The notes under the pieces are model-generated. The model was not told the origin of the DNA and searched no databases. It was given only the letters and a program-made list of their open reading frames with translations. A stretch of 64,000 bases of DNA, taken from NCBI GenBank assembly GCA_964349805.1, contig CAYGHE010000004.1:3198-67197 (forward strand), written 5' to 3'. This DNA is from CAYGHE01 sp964349805 (GTDB lineage Bacteria; Patescibacteriota; Saccharimonadia; Saccharimonadales; Saccharimonadaceae). Position numbers and translations under genes: made by a program. This document shows positions 43,691 through 50,666 of this stretch, piece by piece (the first letter of the stretch is position 1; each line of letters starts with the position of its first letter).

Positions 43691-45148
43691 ATGGCTAATT
43701 CTCAAATACCAACCGTACGTACTCGTTTTGCGCCTAGCCCTACTGGTTTTTTACACGTTGGTGGCGTTCGAACAGCGTTATTCGCTTGGTTAATAGCCCG
43801 GCAAAAAGGTGGGCAATTCGTCCTAAGGCTTGAGGACACCGACAAAGCCCGCGAAATAGAAGGTAGTGAACAACATCTTATAGAAAGCTTACAATCACTA
43901 GGCATAAATTATGATGAGGGGCCTGATAATGGCGGGCAATTCGCGCCATATCGACAAAGCGAGCGCTTAGACATTTATAAATCTTGGGCGCAAAAACTAT
44001 TAGATAGAGGGAGAGCTTATCCTGACCCATATACCGCGCAGGAGCTTCAGGCTTTCCGTGAACAAGCTCAAAAAGAAGGCAAGCCGTTTTTATACAGAAA
44101 CCATCGACCTAACTTAGTAACGGAAGCTAACCATTGGGATGGCAAGGCGCCTCTTCGTTTTAAATCAAGCCCCGGGGATTATACTTGGAACGACGCCGTA
44201 ATGGGCGAACTCCACGCGGGTCAAGAATCAGTTGATGACTTTATTCTTATCAAAGCCGACGGTTATCCGACTTATAATTTCGCCCACATAGTAGATGACG
44301 CCGAGATGCAGATAACTCATGTTATTAGAGGGCAGGAGTTTATTGCCAGCGTACCTAACTACTTGAACCTGTACGAAGCGTTAGAAATTACTCCTCCGAT
44401 ATTAGCGACCTTGCCATACGTCATGGCCATCGACGGACACAAGAAATTAAGTAAGAGAGACGGCGCCAAAGACGTTCTTGATTATTTGCGTGACGGCTTT
44501 TTACCAGAAGCTTTAATTAATTTTATCGCTACGCTAGGTTGGAATGACGGTACTGAACAAGAAGTTTTTACAGTTGACGAATTAATTGAAAAATTCTCGC
44601 TAGACAGAGTACAAAAAAGTCCAGCCCGTTTTGACGAACAGCGCTTGTTGTGGATAAACGGTCAACACACCCGACGCCTACCATTAGACGAGTTGTATGA
44701 AAGGGTTAAATCCTTTTTCCCAGAAAACAGTTCAGAAGCTGATGAACAATACAAAAAACAAGTTTTGGGCCTAGTTCAAGACAGGCTCAAGACATTAGCG
44801 GATCTGCCTATAATGACTAGTTATTTCTTTGGTGACCCGCAACCAAATTGGCAGATGATAAGTGACAACAAGCAACTTAGTAAAGTCGATGTCGACAAAT
44901 TAACTAACTTGCTTGAACAAGCTAAAAGCAAGCTCGAACAAAGCAATTTTGACCCTGATTCCTTGCAAAATACTCTTAACCAGCTTCTGGTCGACACATC
45001 ACAGAAACCCGCTGTACTTTTTAGTATTATCCGCATCGGTGTATCGTGGGCACCTTTTAGCCCAAGCCTCAACAACACTTTAGCAACTCTTGGCAAAGAC
45101 ACTGTCCTGCGCCGTCTTCAAACAGCTATCGACACAGCTCCTAAATAA
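43691..45148 (+). CDS. gltX: Glutamyl-tRNA synthetase
   Basis: 485 residues, a class I synthetase. The HIGH-type motif is PSPTGFLHVGGVRTALF (about 14), the LRLEDTD block follows, and the KMSKS-type motif is HKKLSKRDGAKDV (about 256). The C-terminal anticodon-binding helical domain is complete. The enzyme charges tRNA-Glu and, in organisms lacking GlnRS, also tRNA-Gln for GatCAB; which applies here cannot be told. A tRNA-Glu gene lies about 3 kb downstream. Confidence 0.96.
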   Translation: MANSQIPTVRTRFAPSPTGFLHVGGVRTALFAWLIARQKGGQFVLRLEDTDKAREIEGSEQHLIESLQSLGINYDEGPDNGGQFAPYRQSERLDIYKSWAQKLLDRGRAYPDPYTAQELQAFREQAQKEGKPFLYRNHRPNLVTEANHWDGKAPLRFKSSPGDYTWNDAVMGELHAGQESVDDFILIKADGYPTYNFAHIVDDAEMQITHVIRGQEFIASVPNYLNLYEALEITPPILATLPYVMAIDGHKKLSKRDGAKDVLDYLRDGFLPEALINFIATLGWNDGTEQEVFTVDELIEKFSLDRVQKSPARFDEQRLLWINGQHTRRLPLDELYERVKSFFPENSSEADEQYKKQVLGLVQDRLKTLADLPIMTSYFFGDPQPNWQMISDNKQLSKVDVDKLTNLLEQAKSKLEQSNFDPDSLQNTLNQLLVDTSQKPAVLFSIIRIGVSWAPFSPSLNNTLATLGKDTVLRRLQTAIDTAPK

Positions 45149-45185
45149 ATTCTTTTTGGTCTTAAAATAACGAATTAGCTTCTGT

Positions 45186-45191
45186 TATAAT
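45186..45191 (+). promoter_or_regulatory. -10 box upstream of the DUF3048 gene
   Basis: TATAAT ends 12 nt before the ATG at 45204, giving a leader of only a few nucleotides. Confidence 0.45.
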
Positions 45192-45203
45192 AAAGCTTAA
45201 GCT

Positions 45204-46289
45204 ATGAAGTTAACTGGATTCAAGCATTTTCTAGCGCGCTTGCGCTGGCTGATAGGCCAACATAAAAAACGCATCTTGATTATTGGAGGGGCGATAATAT
45301 TAGTTGCCGCAGCAACAGTAACTTATTTTATAGTGTCTAGAAAACCAGCAGATGAAGCTCCACCTGCCGCTCAGGTCGTTGAAGAGCCAGAGCCTGTGAA
45401 ATATTATTCACCCTTAACAGGACGTCTAGTTGAAAATGAGGCGTCAACTAAACAACTCGTAACCTCTATTATTATCGAGAATAGCCCCGACGCTAGGCCG
45501 CAATCCGGCCTCAAAGACAGCGGGGTAGTATTTGAAGCTATTGCCGAAGGCGGCATCACGCGTTTTTTGGTGCTCTATCAACAAGAGAAACCACAACTCA
45601 TAGGACCAGTGCGTAGCCTGAGAATGTATTACATCGATTGGCTGGCGGCATTCGACCCAAGCGTAGCGCACATTGGTGGTAGCGCAGCATCTTTAGCGGA
45701 AATACGTAACGGTCAACACAGAGATATCGATCAGTTCTTTAACCCCGTGGCTTACTGGAGGTCAACTGATCGCTGGGCACCACACAACGTATATACAAGT
45801 TTTGAAAAATTAGACGCCCTAAATACCGCCAAAGGTTACACAACATCTGACGTTAAAAGTTTTAGCCGGGTAGATGGCGAACCTAGTGAAACCCCCACGG
45901 CAACTGTTATTAACGTAAATATTAGTAGCGCTCTCTATAACAGCTCTTATACTTATGATCCTGCTACGAACTCTTATAACCGTTCATTGGGCGGAGTTCC
46001 CCACATGGACCGAGAAGCTGGTCAGATAACGCCTAGTGTGGTTATAGCCCTACGGGTTAACGAAAGAACAGTTCTAGAAGATGGCTACAGGCAAAGTATT
46101 GATACTATCGGCAGCGGTGCGGCAGTTATATTTCAAAATGGTATAGCCCAAGAAGTAACTTGGCATAAACCCGACCGAGCCAGTCAAATAAAATTCACGG
46201 ATGAAAACGGTGAAGACGTACCTTTAGTGAGGGGACAAACCTGGATATCAGCGGTTCCCAACGATACGGGTAGCGTGTCATGGCAGTAG
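45204..46289 (+). CDS. DUF3048 (YerB-like) membrane-anchored protein
   Basis: 361 residues. One membrane helix (about 26-47) follows a basic start. The outer part has the DUF3048 pattern: YYSPLTGRLV (about 75), IIIENSPDARPQSGLKDSGVVFEAIAEGG, GPVRSLRMYYID, AHIGGSAAS, and the C-terminal GQTWISAVPND. YerB-like proteins are surface proteins of unknown function. The next gene, a histidine kinase, starts inside its last codons, so the two are translated together. Confidence 0.88.
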   Translation: MKLTGFKHFLARLRWLIGQHKKRILIIGGAIILVAAATVTYFIVSRKPADEAPPAAQVVEEPEPVKYYSPLTGRLVENEASTKQLVTSIIIENSPDARPQSGLKDSGVVFEAIAEGGITRFLVLYQQEKPQLIGPVRSLRMYYIDWLAAFDPSVAHIGGSAASLAEIRNGQHRDIDQFFNPVAYWRSTDRWAPHNVYTSFEKLDALNTAKGYTTSDVKSFSRVDGEPSETPTATVINVNISSALYNSSYTYDPATNSYNRSLGGVPHMDREAGQITPSVVIALRVNERTVLEDGYRQSIDTIGSGAAVIFQNGIAQEVTWHKPDRASQIKFTDENGEDVPLVRGQTWISAVPNDTGSVSWQ

Positions 46290-47809
46290 ACAAGGCTACA
46301 CCTTCGATTAACCGAACTTGGCCTTTGTTTAGAAAACGCGGAGTATTCTTGATTATCGCTTCGCATGCCATAATCTGGTTGATTTTTGGAGTAGCTACTG
46401 CCGTTACGTATCCTGATGTTATTAAAGAAATACTTTTTTGGATATTTATTGGCACTCTGTTTACTGTGAGTTTAACGATAAATCTGTTAGTTTTTACGAT
46501 TATCGTCGAACCAATCAAGGAACTTTTAGCCGCCATTACCCACATAGCGGGGGAGCGTTCGTCCACGACACCGCCAAATCCAAACAATAAGAAATATCAA
46601 AAAACTGGTTTTGCACAAATCTTGCAAACTTTGTACGAATTATCTAGCAAAAAAGAGACCAAGCTTATCCCAGAGCAAAATACCGAATCACCCCTAACTT
46701 CAGCTCTTGATGCAACCAGTTGCGGTTTCGTGACAATTAATGGCGCTCGCAAAATAACCTATGCAAACAATGCCGCTCCGATACAAGTCACTTCAGACGA
46801 GTCAAAGGAGTTGAGTTTGATTTTCAATGGAGCCGATAACCTAGAGGCTTGGCTTGACCGTTGCGAAGAAAAAGCTGTGCATGCCGAACGCGTCTGGACT
46901 CGCTTACCCGACAGGCTGCCAAACGAAGAAGGTAGGCGGTTTTTTGACGTCATTGCTTCTTACCAAAAAGGGTCCTCCAGTGAAACTGTACTGGTACTTA
47001 TTAACCGAACCGAATCCTACAGTATGGACGAAGAAGATTTAGATTTTATAGCTTTTGCGGCTCACGAATTACGCGGCCCTATTACCGTTATCCGTGGGTA
47101 TTTGGATGTATTACAGGATGAGTTATCAGGCGTATTGCAAGACGACCAGAAAGAATTGTTCAGACGGCTCACCGTATCTTCTAACCGGTTGTCAGGATAC
47201 ATAAATAACATACTAAACGCTTCTCGTTACGATCGGCGACATCTAAAGGTCCGCCTAGTAGAAGATAAGGTTGCGACCATTTACGATACCATTAGCGACG
47301 ACATGCAGTTGCGTGCTGGTTCACAAAATCGCTCTTTGAACGTATCTTTGCCTGCTGATCTTCCAACTATCGCAGCCGATCGCGCCAGTATTAGCGAAGT
47401 GTTATCCAATATCATAGATAACGCTATTAAATACAGCAACGAAGGGGGAATTATCAATGTTACCGCGGGTGCCAAGGGTGACTTCGTAGAAATAGCAGTA
47501 GAGGACCACGGTATTGGAATGCCCGGCAATGTCATTAGTAATTTATTCAAAAAATTCTACAGGTCTCATCGCTCTCGCGAAACTGTCGCCGGTACCGGTA
47601 TAGGTTTATACATCAGTAAAGCTATTGTCGAATCCCATGGTGGAACCATAAGCGTCCGAAGCGAAGAAGGTAGGGGATCGACTTTTACGATATCGTTACC
47701 AATATACGCGACTGTTGCGGACAAATTAAAAGCAAGCGATAATAGTAATGAAGGCTTAATTGAAGAAGGCAAGGGTTGGATTAAAAACCACTCGATGTTT
47801 AGGGGATAA
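46280..47809 (+). CDS. Sensor histidine kinase with PAS-like domain
   Basis: 509 residues. Two membrane helices (about 23-47 and 55-80) with almost no outer loop between them imply sensing within the membrane or the cytoplasm. A PAS-like segment is at about 150-235 (ALDATSCGFVTINGARKITYANNAA). HisKA holds the phospho-acceptor His in FAAHELRGPITVIRGYL. HATPase motifs are NIIDNAIKYSNEGG (N box), VEDHGIGMPG (G1), and GTGIGLYISKAI (G2). It overlaps the DUF3048 stop by 10 nt and is followed 2 nt later by a receiver-only protein, its likely partner. Confidence 0.92.
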   Translation: MAVDKATPSINRTWPLFRKRGVFLIIASHAIIWLIFGVATAVTYPDVIKEILFWIFIGTLFTVSLTINLLVFTIIVEPIKELLAAITHIAGERSSTTPPNPNNKKYQKTGFAQILQTLYELSSKKETKLIPEQNTESPLTSALDATSCGFVTINGARKITYANNAAPIQVTSDESKELSLIFNGADNLEAWLDRCEEKAVHAERVWTRLPDRLPNEEGRRFFDVIASYQKGSSSETVLVLINRTESYSMDEEDLDFIAFAAHELRGPITVIRGYLDVLQDELSGVLQDDQKELFRRLTVSSNRLSGYINNILNASRYDRRHLKVRLVEDKVATIYDTISDDMQLRAGSQNRSLNVSLPADLPTIAADRASISEVLSNIIDNAIKYSNEGGIINVTAGAKGDFVEIAVEDHGIGMPGNVISNLFKKFYRSHRSRETVAGTGIGLYISKAIVESHGGTISVRSEEGRGSTFTISLPIYATVADKLKASDNSNEGLIEEGKGWIKNHSMFRG

Positions 47810-47811
47810 AA

Positions 47812-48198
47812 ATGGCAATAAAGACAATTCTATGCATAGAAGACGACCGCTTTATCGGCGAGATGTACGTGCGCAGTTTAAAAAAAGCGGGTTATGAAGT
47901 TGACTGGGTAGTCGATGGAAACGATGGGCTTATAGCGGCGCGAAACAAAAAATTCGACCTTATTTTACTTGATATTATGTTACCCGAGCGACGGGGTAGT
48001 GAAATACTCGACGCCCTGCGTGGCAAGGAAGATTTGATACCAGACACGAGGATTATAGTGCTAACTAATTTCGAACAAGATGAAGAATCGCGTATGGCCA
48101 TGCAAAAAAACGCCGACGGATACTTAATCAAAGCCGAGATTACGCCCAAAAAACTTATCTCTGTCATCCAGCAATTAGACGCCCCGCCAGCCCAATAG
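47812..48198 (+). CDS. Receiver-only response regulator (CheY-like)
   Basis: 128 residues, a single receiver. The acidic pair is in IEDDRFIGE, the phospho-acceptor Asp is in LILLDIMLPERRG, the Thr is in IIVLTNFEQ and the Lys in GYLIKAEI. There is no output domain, so it must act by protein contact or in a phosphorelay. GGGGA lies 5 nt before the ATG. Its kinase is encoded immediately upstream. tRNA-Glu follows 38 nt after the stop. Confidence 0.92.
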   Translation: MAIKTILCIEDDRFIGEMYVRSLKKAGYEVDWVVDGNDGLIAARNKKFDLILLDIMLPERRGSEILDALRGKEDLIPDTRIIVLTNFEQDEESRMAMQKNADGYLIKAEITPKKLISVIQQLDAPPAQ

Positions 48199-48236
48199 AC
48201 TTTAGGTTTTGTATCTGTTAAAGTGAGATGGACCAC

Positions 48237-48311
48237 GGTCTCATCGTCTAACGGTTAGGACACCAGGTTCTCATCCTGGCAATCCGGGTTCGATTCCCGG
48301 TGAGATCACCA
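48237..48311 (+). tRNA. tRNA-Glu (anticodon CUC), CCA encoded
   Basis: Acceptor GGTCTCA with TGAGATC (one G-U pair), D arm TCGTCTAACGGTTAGGA, anticodon stem CCAGG/CCTGG with loop TTCTCAT (anticodon CTC), T arm CCGGG TTCGATT CCCGG, discriminator A and CCA. The last 16 bases before the final CA are repeated at 49588-49603, indicating use as an integration site. Confidence 0.95.
48294..48309 (+). repeat. Left copy of a 16-bp direct repeat (attL-like) in tRNA-Glu
   Basis: TTCCCGGTGAGATCAC covers the 3' side of the T arm and the acceptor strand of tRNA-Glu. An identical copy lies 1294 bp downstream. This is the classic footprint of integration into a tRNA 3' end. Confidence 0.75.
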
Positions 48312-48319
48312 ATGAAAGC

Positions 48320-48349
48320 GGCTCAGGCCTGAAAGGTCTGGGCCTTTTT
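48320..48349 (+). terminator. Rho-independent terminator after tRNA-Glu
   Basis: GGCTCAGGCC (48320-48329) pairs with GGTCTGGGCC (48335-48344), with two G-U pairs and a TGAAA loop, followed by five T. It ends the tRNA transcript. Confidence 0.85.
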
Positions 48350-48428
48350 CATAGGGCGAATTTATTCGCCGAATCGAACCCGACGCGGTTCGAATTCTGT
48401 CAAATCGTTGATTTTACAGAATTTAGCT

Positions 48429-48466
48429 GATGTTATAATAAGAAGTGCACGGATTGTTATAACATC
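48429..48466 (+). promoter_or_regulatory. Inverted repeat over a TATAAT promoter of the island gene
   Basis: GATGTTATAA (48429-48438) and TTATAACATC (48457-48466) form a perfect 10-bp inverted repeat with an 18-nt spacer. The left arm overlaps a TATAAT box (48434-48439). This looks like an operator for a dimeric repressor. The distance to the gene start (about 200 nt) leaves a long leader. Confidence 0.45.
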
Positions 48467-48657
48467 TTGCGTTGGACTGGTGAAATCATCTCTTTAGGCC
48501 CGTACTTAATATTTCATCGTGTATTTTTGCATCTACCCAAACAGTTAAGAACTGCTCAGTATGTGCCATAATATATCTGTACGGCCAGCCTGTTCGGAAA
48601 AAACAAACTGCGAAGTATAGCACAACAAATAGATACAGCGGCAATATGGATCGTTAG

Positions 48658-49470
48658 ATGAACATATCAGAATTATTGAATCATAAAAACATGATAATTG
48701 CTTTAGCTAGAGCATTGGGTCCCCGTACCGTCAGCGAAAAAGAGTATATTATGCACATTCCTCAAAACTGGACAGGTATAGATATAAAGATTTTAGAGAG
48801 CATGAGTATACAAGGTTTACCCTTGCTTTCCGTCCCGAATACAATACTGTCCGAACTTGAATTAAGTGATAGCTATAAAAACGCTATCACTAAAATGCTA
48901 GCAAAAGACAAGGCCATAATAGATTCTTGCAGTGAAATTATAAAAACTATTTCAAGTACAAATTATAGAAAGCACTTTGCTGAAAGCATCAAAGCCTATG
49001 AGCTAGGACTGTTCCGAGCTTCACAAAGCGCTTCTATAGTAATTCTGGATAGTAAGATGGAGGACTTGTTTGACTTTAGTAACAAAGGGTGGAGAAGACA
49101 AGGCAAAGATATAGACAAGAGTCTTGCTTATAGAACAGTTAACTACATAACTACGGAAATATTCAAAGACGAAGTGAAGCTACCCTTGAATAATGGGGTG
49201 CCTTTTTACTCAATTTTATGTGCGAGAGTTTTATTCAAAGTGTTTGCTGTCGAGTTTAAGATTGGAAATAAAAATGCGTGGCACAAGATAGATACATTAA
49301 ATAGGCCTATGGGTGCACATACTGTAAGTGGACTCCAATATAAAAAGGCGAATGCGTTGCTGGCAATAATGCTCATTTCGGACTTGTTTATTATCGAATC
49401 AAAATATGCCAAGCACTGGCTTGAAAAATTAGTAAGGGAGTACAATTTAGTTGAAGAGTCTTCTAGGTAA
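48658..49470 (+). CDS. Putative HEPN-domain protein, possible RNase
   Basis: 270 residues, AT-rich, alone on the tRNA-Glu island. The second half reads like a HEPN bundle: helix with KAYELGLFRASQSASIVILDS (about 116-136), which resembles the first helix of HEPN families (A..Y..G.y..A....L), and later LNRPMGAHTVSGLQYKKANA, where Arg216 and His221 give the R-x4-H motif of HEPN ribonucleases, with the preceding Asn also usual. After it comes a helix with AIMLISDLFII. The residue after Arg is Pro rather than the usual polar residue, which could weaken catalysis. HEPN proteins act in toxin-antitoxin and anti-phage systems. No antitoxin or nucleotidyltransferase gene is adjacent. Family placement is by pattern only. 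Confidence 0.5.
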   Translation: MNISELLNHKNMIIALARALGPRTVSEKEYIMHIPQNWTGIDIKILESMSIQGLPLLSVPNTILSELELSDSYKNAITKMLAKDKAIIDSCSEIIKTISSTNYRKHFAESIKAYELGLFRASQSASIVILDSKMEDLFDFSNKGWRRQGKDIDKSLAYRTVNYITTEIFKDEVKLPLNNGVPFYSILCARVLFKVFAVEFKIGNKNAWHKIDTLNRPMGAHTVSGLQYKKANALLAIMLISDLFIIESKYAKHWLEKLVREYNLVEESSR

Positions 49471-49587
49471 TACGTACCCCGCTAAATCCAACTTCCTAAA
49501 ATACCGCACTTGCCCAAGCAATTGTATGTATTAACGCGGTTCGCTATTGCCCGGCAACTGGTTGCGACGGCGCAATATACCTTAGTG

Positions 49588-49603
49588 TTCCCGGTGAGAT
49601 CAC
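49588..49603 (+). repeat. Right copy of the 16-bp direct repeat (attR-like)
   Basis: Identical to 48294-48309 (TTCCCGGTGAGATCAC). Flanking bases differ on both sides, so the match is exactly 16 bp. Confidence 0.7.
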
Positions 49604-49716
49604 TACTTTAATCGTTGTATACGAGATTCTCCGCAAGAGAGCTTTTTATATTAATTTATCAATTAAAAACCTTATGGTATGATGAAAATATCGTATAAAA
49701 TAGGTAGGTATTAGCC

Positions 49717-50553
49717 ATGGCAAAACAAAAAAGAGCAATTGAAAACTACCAAAGAAAAGTAACTATTATTTTTGGATACGTTTTGTTCACTACAGCAATC
49801 GCGGCAGTGATTGTGTCAACGATTATACCTTGGTCGAATTTACTCTTTAGTCCAGGCATTAAACATCTTAATGTTTTAAGCACCTTGTTTGCACTCGTTG
49901 CCGCCGCAATCGTGCCGTTTTTGGTAGCATACATTATTGGCGACAAGACCACCCGATCCAAGAATAGACTTGCTCATCACTATAACGGTGTTCTTTTAGG
50001 TGTAATGGCCTATTGGCTATCTCTATTCTTTAACGCTATCAGTTCATACACGGTTATGCCCATCAGGGAAGCGGTTACCGAGTATTGGATATCCACCGTT
50101 ATTAATGCGTGGCCAATCATTGCAACAATTGCGATTATAGCAATTATTGCAATAGGTTATCATGCCCGCACACAAAAAGCAGAGGAATCAATTTTACAAT
50201 ACCGTCCGTACCAACTCGTACTGCTTGCCTCACTAACCGCGCCCCTAGTACTGACGTTGCCGCAGATAGTCGATGGTTACTTACTGGCAAGTTTCTTGAA
50301 TATTGGCATTCCAATCATGTTTGTTGCTATTTCATATGCAATCTTAAAGAGACTCCAACTGCTAAGACGCGTCCGACTTACGCACGCAATCATCGCCGTT
50401 ACCTTTGGGATTGTCGCAATGCAATTTGCCGCACAACTTATGAGAGATGCCTATTACAATACTGTCACGACATTCGTTATGGTAGCTATTGGCGTAACTG
50501 TATGGGTATTGTACTTGTGGCTCTCATTGCGTCAACTCCGAAAAGCAAGATAG
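49717..50553 (+). CDS. Polytopic membrane protein, unknown
   Basis: 278 residues with about seven to eight hydrophobic helices, beginning at about 13-35 (VTIIFGYVLFTTAIAAVIVSTII) and ending with a basic tail (LRQLRKAR). A run of Ile and Ala (TIAIIAIIAIGY) marks one helix. No transporter or enzyme signature is seen. It may have its own TATAAA box at 49693, and an AGGTAGG-like ribosome-binding site precedes the ATG. It lies just outside the island. Confidence 0.65.
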   Translation: MAKQKRAIENYQRKVTIIFGYVLFTTAIAAVIVSTIIPWSNLLFSPGIKHLNVLSTLFALVAAAIVPFLVAYIIGDKTTRSKNRLAHHYNGVLLGVMAYWLSLFFNAISSYTVMPIREAVTEYWISTVINAWPIIATIAIIAIIAIGYHARTQKAEESILQYRPYQLVLLASLTAPLVLTLPQIVDGYLLASFLNIGIPIMFVAISYAILKRLQLLRRVRLTHAIIAVTFGIVAMQFAAQLMRDAYYNTVTTFVMVAIGVTVWVLYLWLSLRQLRKAR

Positions 50554-50666
50554 ACAAATACAATCTACTTACAACTCAAGCGTCTCGAAGATCCCCCGAC
50601 TATTGTAAAAATCAGCCATAAGCACCATAATAAAAACTGAAGTTAGCTAATGAAGTAGGGGGCAAT

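Larger units (their letters stand above)
48294..49603. mobile_element. Minimal genomic island integrated at tRNA-Glu
   Basis: Bounded by 16-bp direct repeats (48294-48309 and 49588-49603), the first inside the tRNA. It contains one gene (48658-49470), a terminator, and several inverted repeats: GGCGAA/TTCGCC at about 48355-48370, TCGAACC/GGTTCGA at 48374-48393, and GCAAC/GTTGC at 49554-49565. ACGCGGTTCG occurs near both ends (48383-48392 and 49534-49543). No integrase is present, so mobilisation would need one supplied in trans, or the integrase has been lost. The gene-free parts 48350-48657 and 49471-49587 hold nothing else I recognise. Confidence 0.65.

Noticed and set aside
50109..50621. 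170-codon plus-strand ORF overlapping the membrane protein at 49717
   Set aside because: It is out of frame within a gene with clear membrane helices, and its product is Cys/Thr/Arg-rich without any pattern.
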